NCBI GenBank assembly: GCA_021442505.1
Contig: JABUTC010000036.1
Location: 1-5,760 of the forward strand
Direction of reading: 5' to 3'
DNA length: 5,760 nt
Source of the DNA: Mogibacterium sp.
Lineage (GTDB): Bacteria; Bacillota; Clostridia; Peptostreptococcales; Anaerovoracaceae
The notes under the pieces are model-generated. The model was not told where the DNA came from, did no database searches, and saw only the letters and a list, made by a program, of their open reading frames with translations. Within the stretch, counting starts at the first letter, position 1; the number at the start of each line of letters is the position of its first letter. Position numbers and translations under genes: made by a program. This document shows positions 1 to 5,760 of this stretch, in pieces.

Positions 1-109
1 AGGCAAAAGCCACAAAGCCGACGGCCAGCGCAAGCACGACCGTAATCCCCTGCCACAGGCAGAGCATCATAACGGCTATGAACACTATGAACGCCAGTAG
101 CAAATCCAT
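1..109 (-). CDS. N-terminus of a hydrophobic membrane protein, truncated by the window edge
   Basis: The minus strand opens with ATG at 109-107 and stays open to the edge, giving 36 full codons. The peptide begins MDLLLAFIVFIAVMM and continues LCLWQGITVVLALAVGFVAFA. The only charged residue is Asp2; the rest is aliphatic, aromatic or small, so this is one or two transmembrane segments, possibly a hairpin turning near Trp19-Gln20-Gly21. An in-frame TAG lies two codons before this ATG, so the start cannot be much further upstream. The Shine-Dalgarno is poor: an AGGGG 13 bases upstream or a GAGA nearer by. The start is 23 bases after the hscC-like stop with no terminator between, so it is probably the third gene of that operon and may depend on read-through translation. 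I do not recognise the family; a multi-pass transporter, exporter or small anchored protein all fit. That a membrane protein begins here is fairly safe; its function is unknown. Confidence 0.6.
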   Translation of the reverse strand, partial: MDLLLAFIVFIAVMMLCLWQGITVVLALAVGFVAFA

Positions 110-132
110 ACTCTATCTCAATCCCCTAATCT

Positions 133-1866
133 CTAATTTCTATCTCCGAACTCAATGCTGTCGAGCACCTCGGTCAGTATCTTTCTTGCATCAAGAATAT
201 CGCTTCTGTCCTGACTCTCAAGAGCCCTCTCGAATTCCATAATCGCGTCGTTTATAAGTTCTCTGTCATTTCTCACCGACTCCTCGTACAGCCTCTCGCC
301 GCGGAGAATCAGCAGTCTGTTTGCCTCCTCGTTACGTGGCAGCTGCTTAAGATATGACAGTTTCTCCATGCGCTCCTTTGCCTCTTCCTCAGTGAGTCTG
401 CTGTCCTTGCCCTGGATGATGACTTTTCGCCGTACGCCTGTCGACACAACGCAAACCTCCACCTCGAGGAGTGAGTTCACATCGTAGGTGAAAGTCACAT
501 CGACCGACTCCTGACCCTGAGGTCCCTCTGGAACAGGCACAGAAATCTCGCCGAGAAGCAGATTGTTCACTGCCATGCGGCTTTCGCCCTGAAGAATTTT
601 AATGTCGACTTTTTTCTGGTTATCGTGCGCCGTGTAGAAGGTCTTCGTGCGGCTCACCGGAATAACCGTGTTTCTGTCGATAATCGGCGCGTAGTGGCCG
701 GCCTCCTCGAAATATCCGTTGTGCATCATACACTCGGTTCCAAGGGTAAAAGGACAGATGTCCGTCAGCACGATTTCCGAAATCTGCTCGTCCCTGTTCT
801 TGATGCCGCACTGAAGCGCAGCTCCGATAGCCACAGCCTCGTCCGGATCGACAAAAATTCCCGGGAATCTCTTGAAAACCTTCGAAACGAATCTGCGGAT
901 AATCGGCATTTTTGTCGCACCGCCAACCAGCACAATCTGGTCGATGTCGGCAAGACTGAGGTTCGAATCGCGCAGGCTTCGCTCAATCGGCTTGCGGATT
1001 TTCTCGAGCAGAGGCTCGCAGGCTTTCTCAAACTCCGACTCTGTGTAAGTCATTGAGAAAACGCTCGTCTCCTCGCCGTCTTCACCTTTGAAAATCAGTC
1101 CTTCCTCTGCAAAGTCGAACGACAGCTCGAGCTCTTTTTCCGCTGTGAAAGCTATCTTCCATGCCTCAGCTGCATTGTACAGTCTTCTGTATGTTCGAAT
1201 GCCGACATCTTCAGGTGACACAGCCGCTCTCTCGAGGAAAATGCTTATGAGCAATGCGGTGAAATTCTCACCTCCCACGAAATTGTCTCCGGCAATCGAC
1301 TGAACCTCCATAATGAAGTCGTGAAGTTCAAGTATCGACACGTCGAAGGTTCCACCTCCGAGGTCGAAAACCATGTACCTCATGTCCCCGCCCTGCTTGT
1401 CCATTCCGAAAGCAAGGGCCGCAGCCGTAGGCTCATTTATAATTCTGTTTACGGTAAGTCCGGCAAGTTCACCCGCTCTCTTAGTAGCGGTTCTCTGGCT
1501 GTCGTTGAAATACGCAGGCACGGAAATAATCGCCTCTGTTACAGGCTCTCCGAGATATTCCTCCGCATCCTCCTTCAGGCTCTTCAGCACAAGTCCCGAG
1601 AGCTCCTCCGCCCTGTACTTGTTGCCGGAAAGCACGAACTCCTTGTCCGTTCCCATGCTCCTCTTGAACACGGAAGCGCATTCGAGAGGATGAAGAAGAC
1701 CGTATTCTTTTGCCGTCTCACCCACGTAAACATTGCCGTCGGCATCCACGCTGACAACCGAAGGTGTCAGGTGTGCTCCGAGTCTGTTCGGTATTATCTC
1801 CGCCTTTCCGTCACGGAAACACGAAGCCAGACTGTTTGTGGTACCAAGATCTATACCTATTATCAT
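133..1866 (-). CDS. hscC: HscC-type Hsp70 chaperone
   Basis: Cytoplasmic ATP-dependent Hsp70 of the specialised HscC branch, 577 residues (E. coli HscC is about 556, DnaK 638). The nucleotide-binding domain covers about residues 1-363: phosphate-1 loop IDLGTTNS (5-12), catalytic Lys68 in FKRSMG, SVPAYF (115-120), NEPTAAA with Glu145 (144-150), phosphate-2 FDLGGGTFDVS with Asp168 and Thr173 (167-177), and adenosine motif LVGGATKMP (313-321). All catalytic positions of the family are intact. The interdomain linker is IVLTDICPFTLG (365-376), which resembles remembered E. coli HscC (VILTDICPYSLG) rather than the hydrophobic VLLLD of DnaK. Further HscC-like traits are the early FKR-MG block and the SLKEDAEE stretch near residue 96. 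The beta substrate domain spans about 372-490 and a short helical lid about 491-577, with no DnaK-like acidic tail. It follows the J/TPR gene with no gap, so that protein is the evident co-chaperone. E. coli HscC works with the J protein DjlC rather than DnaJ; the client here is unknown. Start: ATG at 1866-1864 with GGGAG eight bases upstream. Confidence 0.95.
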   Translation of the reverse strand: MIIGIDLGTTNSLASCFRDGKAEIIPNRLGAHLTPSVVSVDADGNVYVGETAKEYGLLHPLECASVFKRSMGTDKEFVLSGNKYRAEELSGLVLKSLKEDAEEYLGEPVTEAIISVPAYFNDSQRTATKRAGELAGLTVNRIINEPTAAALAFGMDKQGGDMRYMVFDLGGGTFDVSILELHDFIMEVQSIAGDNFVGGENFTALLISIFLERAAVSPEDVGIRTYRRLYNAAEAWKIAFTAEKELELSFDFAEEGLIFKGEDGEETSVFSMTYTESEFEKACEPLLEKIRKPIERSLRDSNLSLADIDQIVLVGGATKMPIIRRFVSKVFKRFPGIFVDPDEAVAIGAALQCGIKNRDEQISEIVLTDICPFTLGTECMMHNGYFEEAGHYAPIIDRNTVIPVSRTKTFYTAHDNQKKVDIKILQGESRMAVNNLLLGEISVPVPEGPQGQESVDVTFTYDVNSLLEVEVCVVSTGVRRKVIIQGKDSRLTEEEAKERMEKLSYLKQLPRNEEANRLLILRGERLYEESVRNDRELINDAIMEFERALESQDRSDILDARKILTEVLDSIEFGDRN

Positions 1867-4800
1867 TTATATAACTCCCATATTCTTCAGGCGGCTAAGC
1901 TCCACCCGGTAATCCGTCTCGTGAGGATACTCCTCGATGCCCTTAAGAGCGATTTCCTTCGCAAGCTCGTAGTCGCCCCTGATCTCAGCGGCAAACATGC
2001 GGAAAATCTCGACATCCTTGCAGCCTTTTTCACGGCACATCTCGCAGAGCGGTCCTTTGAGCGTGCGGGCGAAAAACTCATCTGCCTCTTCATGGCGCTC
2101 GAGTATAGCCATAGTCAGGCCAATGCGGCTGAGGTAAAGCGCCTCCATAGAGCGCTGTTTGCCCAAGCGCTCTTCCTGAATCTCAAGAGCAGACTCCGCA
2201 AACATCTTTGCCTCGCCCTTCCTGCCCAATCTGTACATAGCAAGAGCAAGATGCATAACATCATTGTCCGACCCGCTGTCTTCATTTACCTGATCCTGCC
2301 AGTACCTGATTTCTTCGGACAGGTTGTTTTCGGACTCGTTGATATATCTCATCAGGTCCTCGGCCCCGTCTGCATCCATCTTGCGTTTATACTTCATAAA
2401 GAGCTTCTTCGCTTCGGTCCATTTGCCCTGCATCATCTCGATCAGAACAAGTTCCTTGAAGTAAGCCTTTCTGTCCTCGCGGGATTTCTCCCACTCCTTG
2501 AGGAATTCCCTTGCCTCGTCGAATTTTCCGAACATCTCGTAATACTCGAGTTTGAGGCGGTAGTAATAATATGCATCGTCTACAACGTGCAGCTTGTCCA
2601 GGGTCGCAAGACCGTTCTCGAAGTCCGACATGTGAGCATACATCTTGTACTTTCTGTACAGTATGTCTCCCCTCTTGTCATCATCATCGGTTCTTGCGTA
2701 CATCTCGTCGAGCTGTGTGATTACCTTCTCGAAGTCCTTCTTGTACTCGTAGATGTACGACAGACCTCTGTATCCGTCATAATCATCATCGTACTCGATG
2801 AGTTTCTTGAAATGCTTTTCGCCCTCGTCGTACAGTCTCAGATACCTGTCGCAGGTTCCGATGTACCAGTGCAGAGCAATTTCATCCGGAGTAACCTTTT
2901 GTACCTTCTCGTAGTACTCCTTGGCCTCTGCCGCATACTTGATAAGGTCTGCGTAGTATGTAGCCGCTTTTCCTCTCTCAATCGAAATCGGGTGGTTAGG
3001 GAAAGACTCCATTTTGTCATAAAGCTCCAGTGCTCCCTCGATGTCCTCCACCTGACGAAGCAGCCATGCCTTGTAGAACAGGCACTGAATATCGTTAGGA
3101 TTTACAGCGATGCCCTTGTCGATAGTGTCACGCATGAATTCGAAATCCTTGCGGTTCTTAACAATATTTCTGCCTTCCTCCTCAAGGCAGCAGAGTCTGT
3201 AATACATGTTCTCTGCTCTCTCGAGATAGTTGCCGCCCTCGAACATCTCTGCGCACTCCCTGTACAGCGTGAGCGCCTTGCCCGGGTCATTTTCCTCGAG
3301 CTCGGCAAGCATCGCCTGGTAGTACTTATACAGCGTCAGGTCGGTCACGCCGGCTCCTTCGAAAAACTCCATCATAGCGTGCGCGTCTTCGTAAAGTCCG
3401 TTACGCAGCATAATCTCCATCTTGAGCGTGTAGTAAGCGAGCACGCTTCCGTCCATCGAAATTGCCGCATTGATCTCCTCGAACGCAGTCCTGTCATTAA
3501 ATTCGCAGTAATTTGCCAGCGCGAGGTGATATCTGATAAGAGGCGAACCTGAATCGATCGCCTTTGCTTTTCCCAGAATCTCTAAAGCTGCCTGATAATC
3601 ATTGACGTGGCAATAGTGCATACCCATGTTAAGCATTACAGCCGTATCTTCAGGAGCCAGTTTCTGCGCCTTCTTAAGAGCCTGAAATGCATCCTGCTCA
3701 TATCCTGCCTGCTTCAGGCAGTCAGCCTGCATCATCAGATAATCCTTCTGTCGGGAAAGACGTCTCTTCGTCTCCTCAGTGCCGTCATCCTCGAGTTTGT
3801 CAAGATACTCGTCAAGGAACTGCAGGTGAGGAATTGCCTCCTTCTGCTGATTGTTGTACATAAGAGTTCTCGCAACAACATTGTGGTACTTGTACTTGTC
3901 CTCGAAGGAGTCCTCGTCTATTCTGTCGAGTGCTTTTAAGGCATCCTCGTATCTTTCGTTCTGCAGGTAGCACCAGATGAGTTCGTCAATCTTCTCCGGG
4001 TTTGTGCCTGCCTCGGCCTCAAGACGAACAATCTCTTCCTCGTTCCACTGTGAAATCTCCGCCTCGACAGAGCGAATAAGCGGATGTGATGTCGGAAGCT
4101 TCTCGCAGAAATCCCAGAGGAACTTCTTGGCAGCCTCAATATCACCATTGTTTCTAATGCAGTCAGCCTTATGGATGTGTGCGGCAAAACTCATAGGCTC
4201 GAGCTCCAGGATATGATCCGCCAGAGCCTCGCCCTCATCGTAGAAGCCGTCCGCCATAAGGTCATTCATATACATAGTTATAAGCGGAAGCACATCAGGA
4301 TACTCTGCCGCCATCTTCTTGACGGTCTCCTTTGCATAGTCCTCCCGATCCGTGCCGTAAAGCGATCTCAGGCAGAGCGCCTCCGCATAAGGATGCGTCT
4401 CGCCAAGAGATTTAATCTCTTCCAGAAGTCTGTCGAGCTCCTCACCGTCAGCGTTCAGCGCCTGGTTGTACAGATGTCTCAGACGGTCGCACTCATCGGT
4501 ATTAACGCCCGGCTTGTATAAATCAAAAGGCATGTTCGGACCAAACTCCGCACCCTCGATTACCGCATACTCGACAAAATCATGCGCATATGTAGTCGCA
4601 AGCTCCTCGCGTCTTTCGAGCACGTCGAACTCATCCACGATGAGCTGGAAAACATCCTGCGGCAGGAACCAGTGTCCCATCAGGAAGCGGAAAAATTTCT
4701 CCTCAGCCACCGAACGCTGTCCAAGCTCCACAAGCACCTCGTCTTTGAAAAGCTCCTGCCAGGTGCTGAGCTTTGTACGGGTCTGAAAGTCTGCATAAGC

Positions 4801-5019
4801 CGCAGCCACCTTCTCCATCCATAGGCCCGTAGGTGTCTCGTCCCTCTGAACCTCTTCGCTGCTCTCGGCATAAGCAAGAGCCTCCTCGTATGCACTACGA
4901 AGTTCCTTGAATCCCTCAGGATTATCTTCAGGATTTGTCATCTTAAGACGCTCTCTGTATGCGGCCTTGATAGCCTCAAGGTCCTTAGTCTGTTCAATTC
5001 CTAGAATGGTCCAAATCAT
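1867..5019 (-). CDS. Giant J-domain/TPR co-chaperone, probable partner of the adjacent HscC
   Basis: A 1050-residue soluble, acidic protein with no signal peptide or membrane segment. Residues 2-50 form a compact J domain: WTILGIE start of helix I, AIKAAYRERLK as helix II, and GFKELRSAYEEAL as helix III. The loop carries Asn29-Pro30-Glu31 where the classical His-Pro-Asp stands; spacing from the helix II Tyr (Tyr21) is the same eight residues as in DnaJ. Residues 65-155 are a helical region rich in Trp and Phe of the kind seen behind the J domain in such proteins. From about 180 to the end the chain is a run of roughly fifteen TPR-like helix pairs, clearest at 244-310, 341-370, 425-550, 643-672, 714-770, 785-880, 920-985 and 1003-1035. 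A Cys cluster, C992-x2-C995-x4-C1000, interrupts the last repeats. TPR arrays bind proteins, so the likely role is to recruit clients and stimulate the Hsp70 ATPase (inference). The start ATG at 5019-5017 has AAAGGAG seven bases upstream. The stop TAA touches the hscC-like ATG. The family is recognised only by architecture, so no gene symbol is given. Confidence 0.9.
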   Translation of the reverse strand: MIWTILGIEQTKDLEAIKAAYRERLKMTNPEDNPEGFKELRSAYEEALAYAESSEEVQRDETPTGLWMEKVAAAYADFQTRTKLSTWQELFKDEVLVELGQRSVAEEKFFRFLMGHWFLPQDVFQLIVDEFDVLERREELATTYAHDFVEYAVIEGAEFGPNMPFDLYKPGVNTDECDRLRHLYNQALNADGEELDRLLEEIKSLGETHPYAEALCLRSLYGTDREDYAKETVKKMAAEYPDVLPLITMYMNDLMADGFYDEGEALADHILELEPMSFAAHIHKADCIRNNGDIEAAKKFLWDFCEKLPTSHPLIRSVEAEISQWNEEEIVRLEAEAGTNPEKIDELIWCYLQNERYEDALKALDRIDEDSFEDKYKYHNVVARTLMYNNQQKEAIPHLQFLDEYLDKLEDDGTEETKRRLSRQKDYLMMQADCLKQAGYEQDAFQALKKAQKLAPEDTAVMLNMGMHYCHVNDYQAALEILGKAKAIDSGSPLIRYHLALANYCEFNDRTAFEEINAAISMDGSVLAYYTLKMEIMLRNGLYEDAHAMMEFFEGAGVTDLTLYKYYQAMLAELEENDPGKALTLYRECAEMFEGGNYLERAENMYYRLCCLEEEGRNIVKNRKDFEFMRDTIDKGIAVNPNDIQCLFYKAWLLRQVEDIEGALELYDKMESFPNHPISIERGKAATYYADLIKYAAEAKEYYEKVQKVTPDEIALHWYIGTCDRYLRLYDEGEKHFKKLIEYDDDYDGYRGLSYIYEYKKDFEKVITQLDEMYARTDDDDKRGDILYRKYKMYAHMSDFENGLATLDKLHVVDDAYYYYRLKLEYYEMFGKFDEAREFLKEWEKSREDRKAYFKELVLIEMMQGKWTEAKKLFMKYKRKMDADGAEDLMRYINESENNLSEEIRYWQDQVNEDSGSDNDVMHLALAMYRLGRKGEAKMFAESALEIQEERLGKQRSMEALYLSRIGLTMAILERHEEADEFFARTLKGPLCEMCREKGCKDVEIFRMFAAEIRGDYELAKEIALKGIEEYPHETDYRVELSRLKNMGVI
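1875..1879 (-). promoter_or_regulatory. Ribosome binding site of hscC, embedded in the J/TPR gene
   Basis: GGGAG eight bases before the hscC-like ATG. It lies entirely inside the last sense codons of the J/TPR gene (Met-Gly-Val-Ile-stop), and the TAA stop and ATG start are directly adjacent. Ribosomes finishing the first protein therefore release on top of the second start, the usual geometry for translational coupling. Confidence 0.75.
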
Positions 5020-5026
5020 AAGCTCT

Positions 5027-5033
5027 CTCCTTT
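5027..5033 (-). promoter_or_regulatory. Ribosome binding site of the J/TPR gene
   Basis: AAAGGAG, close to the anti-Shine-Dalgarno complement, with seven bases between it and the ATG at 5019. It fixes this start; the J-domain homology also begins at residue 2, so no upstream or downstream start is needed. Confidence 0.8.
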
Positions 5034-5048
5034 GCCATAGTTACTTTA

Positions 5049-5077
5049 ATAATATCACAAAAAGGGCATCGCTTTAA
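5049..5077 (-). promoter_or_regulatory. Candidate sigma-A-type promoter of the J/TPR-hscC operon
   Basis: On the minus strand TATTAT (5054-5049) matches the -10 consensus at five of six bases. A weak TTAAAG (5077-5072) lies 17 bases upstream as a possible -35, inside the loop of the preceding terminator. Transcription would start near 5040, giving a 5' leader of roughly 20 bases that holds the ribosome binding site. The -35 is poor, so the call rests mainly on the -10 and on the need for a start between the terminator and the gene. I see no CIRCE-type inverted repeat that would mark HrcA heat-shock control. Confidence 0.35.
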
Positions 5078-5094
5078 CGCAATGCCCCTTTTTT
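5059..5094 (-). terminator. Intrinsic terminator of the methyltransferase gene
   Basis: In the minus-strand transcript GGGCAUUGC (5087-5079) pairs with GCGAUGCCC (5072-5064) around the loop GUUAAA, a nine-base-pair stem with a single U-G wobble, followed by five U (5063-5059) and preceded by an A run (5094-5089). It starts 25 bases after the methyltransferase stop codon. The opposite strand also ends in a T run, but there the wobble becomes a C-A mismatch and no plus-strand gene lies upstream, so the minus-strand reading is preferred. Confidence 0.85.
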
Positions 5095-5112
5095 CCTGTT
5101 TGTATTATCCGT

Positions 5113-5760
5113 TTACTTAACCAGCTCGAGTCCCTTAGGCTTGCAGCCGATTCTCGCACCTTGGCCGTACTTTCTTACAGCATACACGTACGCATCGAAA
5201 TTCTCCTTCGGAGTTCCGATAGGAATCTGGCAGCCCGTCGAAAGCAGATGTCCGCAAGGGTTGTCGCTTCCATCATCAAGGCACTTGATTACCGCATTGA
5301 TAACGTCGTCAATTGTTCCGTTTCTCATAACATCAACAGGCGATACATTTCCTGACAGGAATACCTGCTGACCCATAACTTCCTTAGCCTCAGCGATGCT
5401 CTCGCAGTTGTCGATGCTGAAAGCCTTAACGCCCATATCCATGAGGTCGCCCCAGATCGGTTTGGTCGTACCGCAGATGTGAACGCCCGGCTTCGAGCCC
5501 GTAATCTCCTCGATTCCGTTGATGAGCTTCTCCAGATACGGCTTCGAATACTCGAGGAAGTACTTTCTTCCAAGAATATCGGTCGTCGTTACAGGATCGG
5601 CCATACCGATGTTCCTGCTGCCCGTCTCTTTATGGAAAAATCTTACCCAGTCAAGCGACTTGTCCACGCAGAGCTGAAGCAGGCGGTGAAGTCCCTCAGG
5701 ATTATTTCTCATATCTCTAAGGATGTGCTCGATAGGTCTGATAGCAGCCGCACAGGAAAT
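5113..5760 (-). CDS. Uroporphyrinogen-decarboxylase-family corrinoid methyltransferase (MtaA/CmuA type), C-terminal part
   Basis: The frame is open from the window edge to TAA at 5115-5113, giving 215 residues of a protein whose family is usually about 340 long; the ATG at 5712 is internal, since the 16 codons before it continue the family-like sequence (ISCAAIRPIEHILRDM). The fold is the URO-D TIM barrel. Visible marks are His94-Ile-Cys96-Gly (codons at 5481-5473) and Cys177 in STGCQIP (5232-5230), numbering from the first visible residue. In MtaA/MtbA/CmuA a His-X-Cys plus a distant Cys hold the zinc that activates a thiol or other methyl acceptor; true heme-pathway HemE lacks this triad. 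The predicted role is methyl transfer between a corrinoid protein and an acceptor in the cytoplasm. Neither substrate nor acceptor (coenzyme M, tetrahydrofolate or another) can be told from this fragment, and no corrinoid protein gene is in view. The gene ends at its own terminator, so it is probably not co-transcribed with the chaperone genes. Confidence 0.85.
   Translation of the reverse strand: MSCAAAIRPIEHILRDMRNNPEGLHRLLQLCVDKSLDWVRFFHKETGSRNIGMADPVTTTDILGRKYFLEYSKPYLEKLINGIEEITGSKPGVHICGTTKPIWGDLMDMGVKAFSIDNCESIAEAKEVMGQQVFLSGNVSPVDVMRNGTIDDVINAVIKCLDDGSDNPCGHLLSTGCQIPIGTPKENFDAYVYAVRKYGQGARIGCKPKGLELVK

Noticed and set aside
112..146. Two copies of GAGATAGA (minus strand) 27 bases apart around the Hsp70 stop and the membrane-protein start
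   Set aside because: Short, purine-rich and partly coding; two copies of an 8-mer in such composition are not evidence of a repeat element or operator.
2676..2690. Run of four Asp followed by Lys-Arg-Gly-Asp in the J/TPR protein, resembling an enteropeptidase site plus an RGD motif
   Set aside because: The protein is cytoplasmic and generally acidic; the run lies in a loop between TPR-like helices and these motifs have no meaning there.
1321..3552. A 743-codon open frame on the plus strand spanning the end of the Hsp70 gene and half of the J/TPR gene
   Set aside because: It is antisense to two genes with clear homology or repeat structure, crosses their junction, and has a low-complexity Leu/Val/His-rich translation with no recognisable domain. 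The minus-strand genes rarely use the codons (TTA, CTA, TCA) that would create stops in this frame, which explains its length.
4994..5038. A 14-codon reading frame starting ATG-GCA-AAG and overlapping the J/TPR start
   Set aside because: It has no ribosome binding site of its own, and its codons include the ribosome binding site of the J/TPR gene. It is most likely a chance frame, not a leader peptide.
5059..5094. Reading the hairpin as a bidirectional terminator
   Set aside because: No plus-strand gene converges on it, and the plus-strand stem has a C-A mismatch where the minus-strand RNA has a U-G pair.
5113..5712. Calling the methyltransferase as a complete 199-residue gene from the ATG at 5712
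   Set aside because: The frame is open to the window edge with family-like sequence before that Met, no ribosome binding site precedes it, and 199 residues would be only half a TIM barrel.

Overview
The window reads as part of a Clostridia-type (Firmicutes/Bacillota) chromosome. The clues are strong purine-rich ribosome binding sites of the AAGGAG/GGGAG type, short intergenic gaps, use of ATA and AGA codons, and a gene set (HscC-like Hsp70, giant J/TPR protein, MtaA/CmuA-type methyltransferase) that I associate with anaerobic gut or soil clostridia. This placement is an inference; no rRNA or marker gene is present. All genes lie on the minus strand, so transcription runs from position 5760 toward position 1.

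Layout in order of transcription. (1) 5760-5113 is the C-terminal 215 residues of a uroporphyrinogen-decarboxylase-family protein of the MtaA/CmuA cobalamin-dependent methyltransferase branch, with a His-X-Cys...Cys zinc site. It ends at a clear intrinsic terminator (5094-5059). (2) A short promoter-bearing gap leads to 5019-1867, a 1050-residue cytoplasmic protein with an N-terminal divergent J domain followed by a long TPR superhelix. (3) Its stop codon directly abuts the ATG of 1866-133, a 577-residue HscC-type Hsp70 whose ribosome binding site lies inside the last codons of the J/TPR gene. (4) After 23 bases begins a strongly hydrophobic membrane protein (109-1, only 36 full codons visible).

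The core of the window is therefore a two-gene specialised chaperone operon: an HscC-like Hsp70 and a dedicated, very large J-domain/TPR co-chaperone, translationally coupled and probably joined by a membrane protein. The J domain has Asn-Pro-Glu where classical J domains have His-Pro-Asp, while the Hsp70 keeps the arginine that contacts the J-domain acidic residue in DnaK. A small Cys cluster near the end of the J/TPR protein is a second unexplained feature. The client of this chaperone pair cannot be read from the window. The methyltransferase is separated from the chaperone operon by a terminator and is probably an independent unit.

There is no gene-free stretch above 300 bases. I see no RNA genes, mobile elements, CRISPR arrays or attachment sites.
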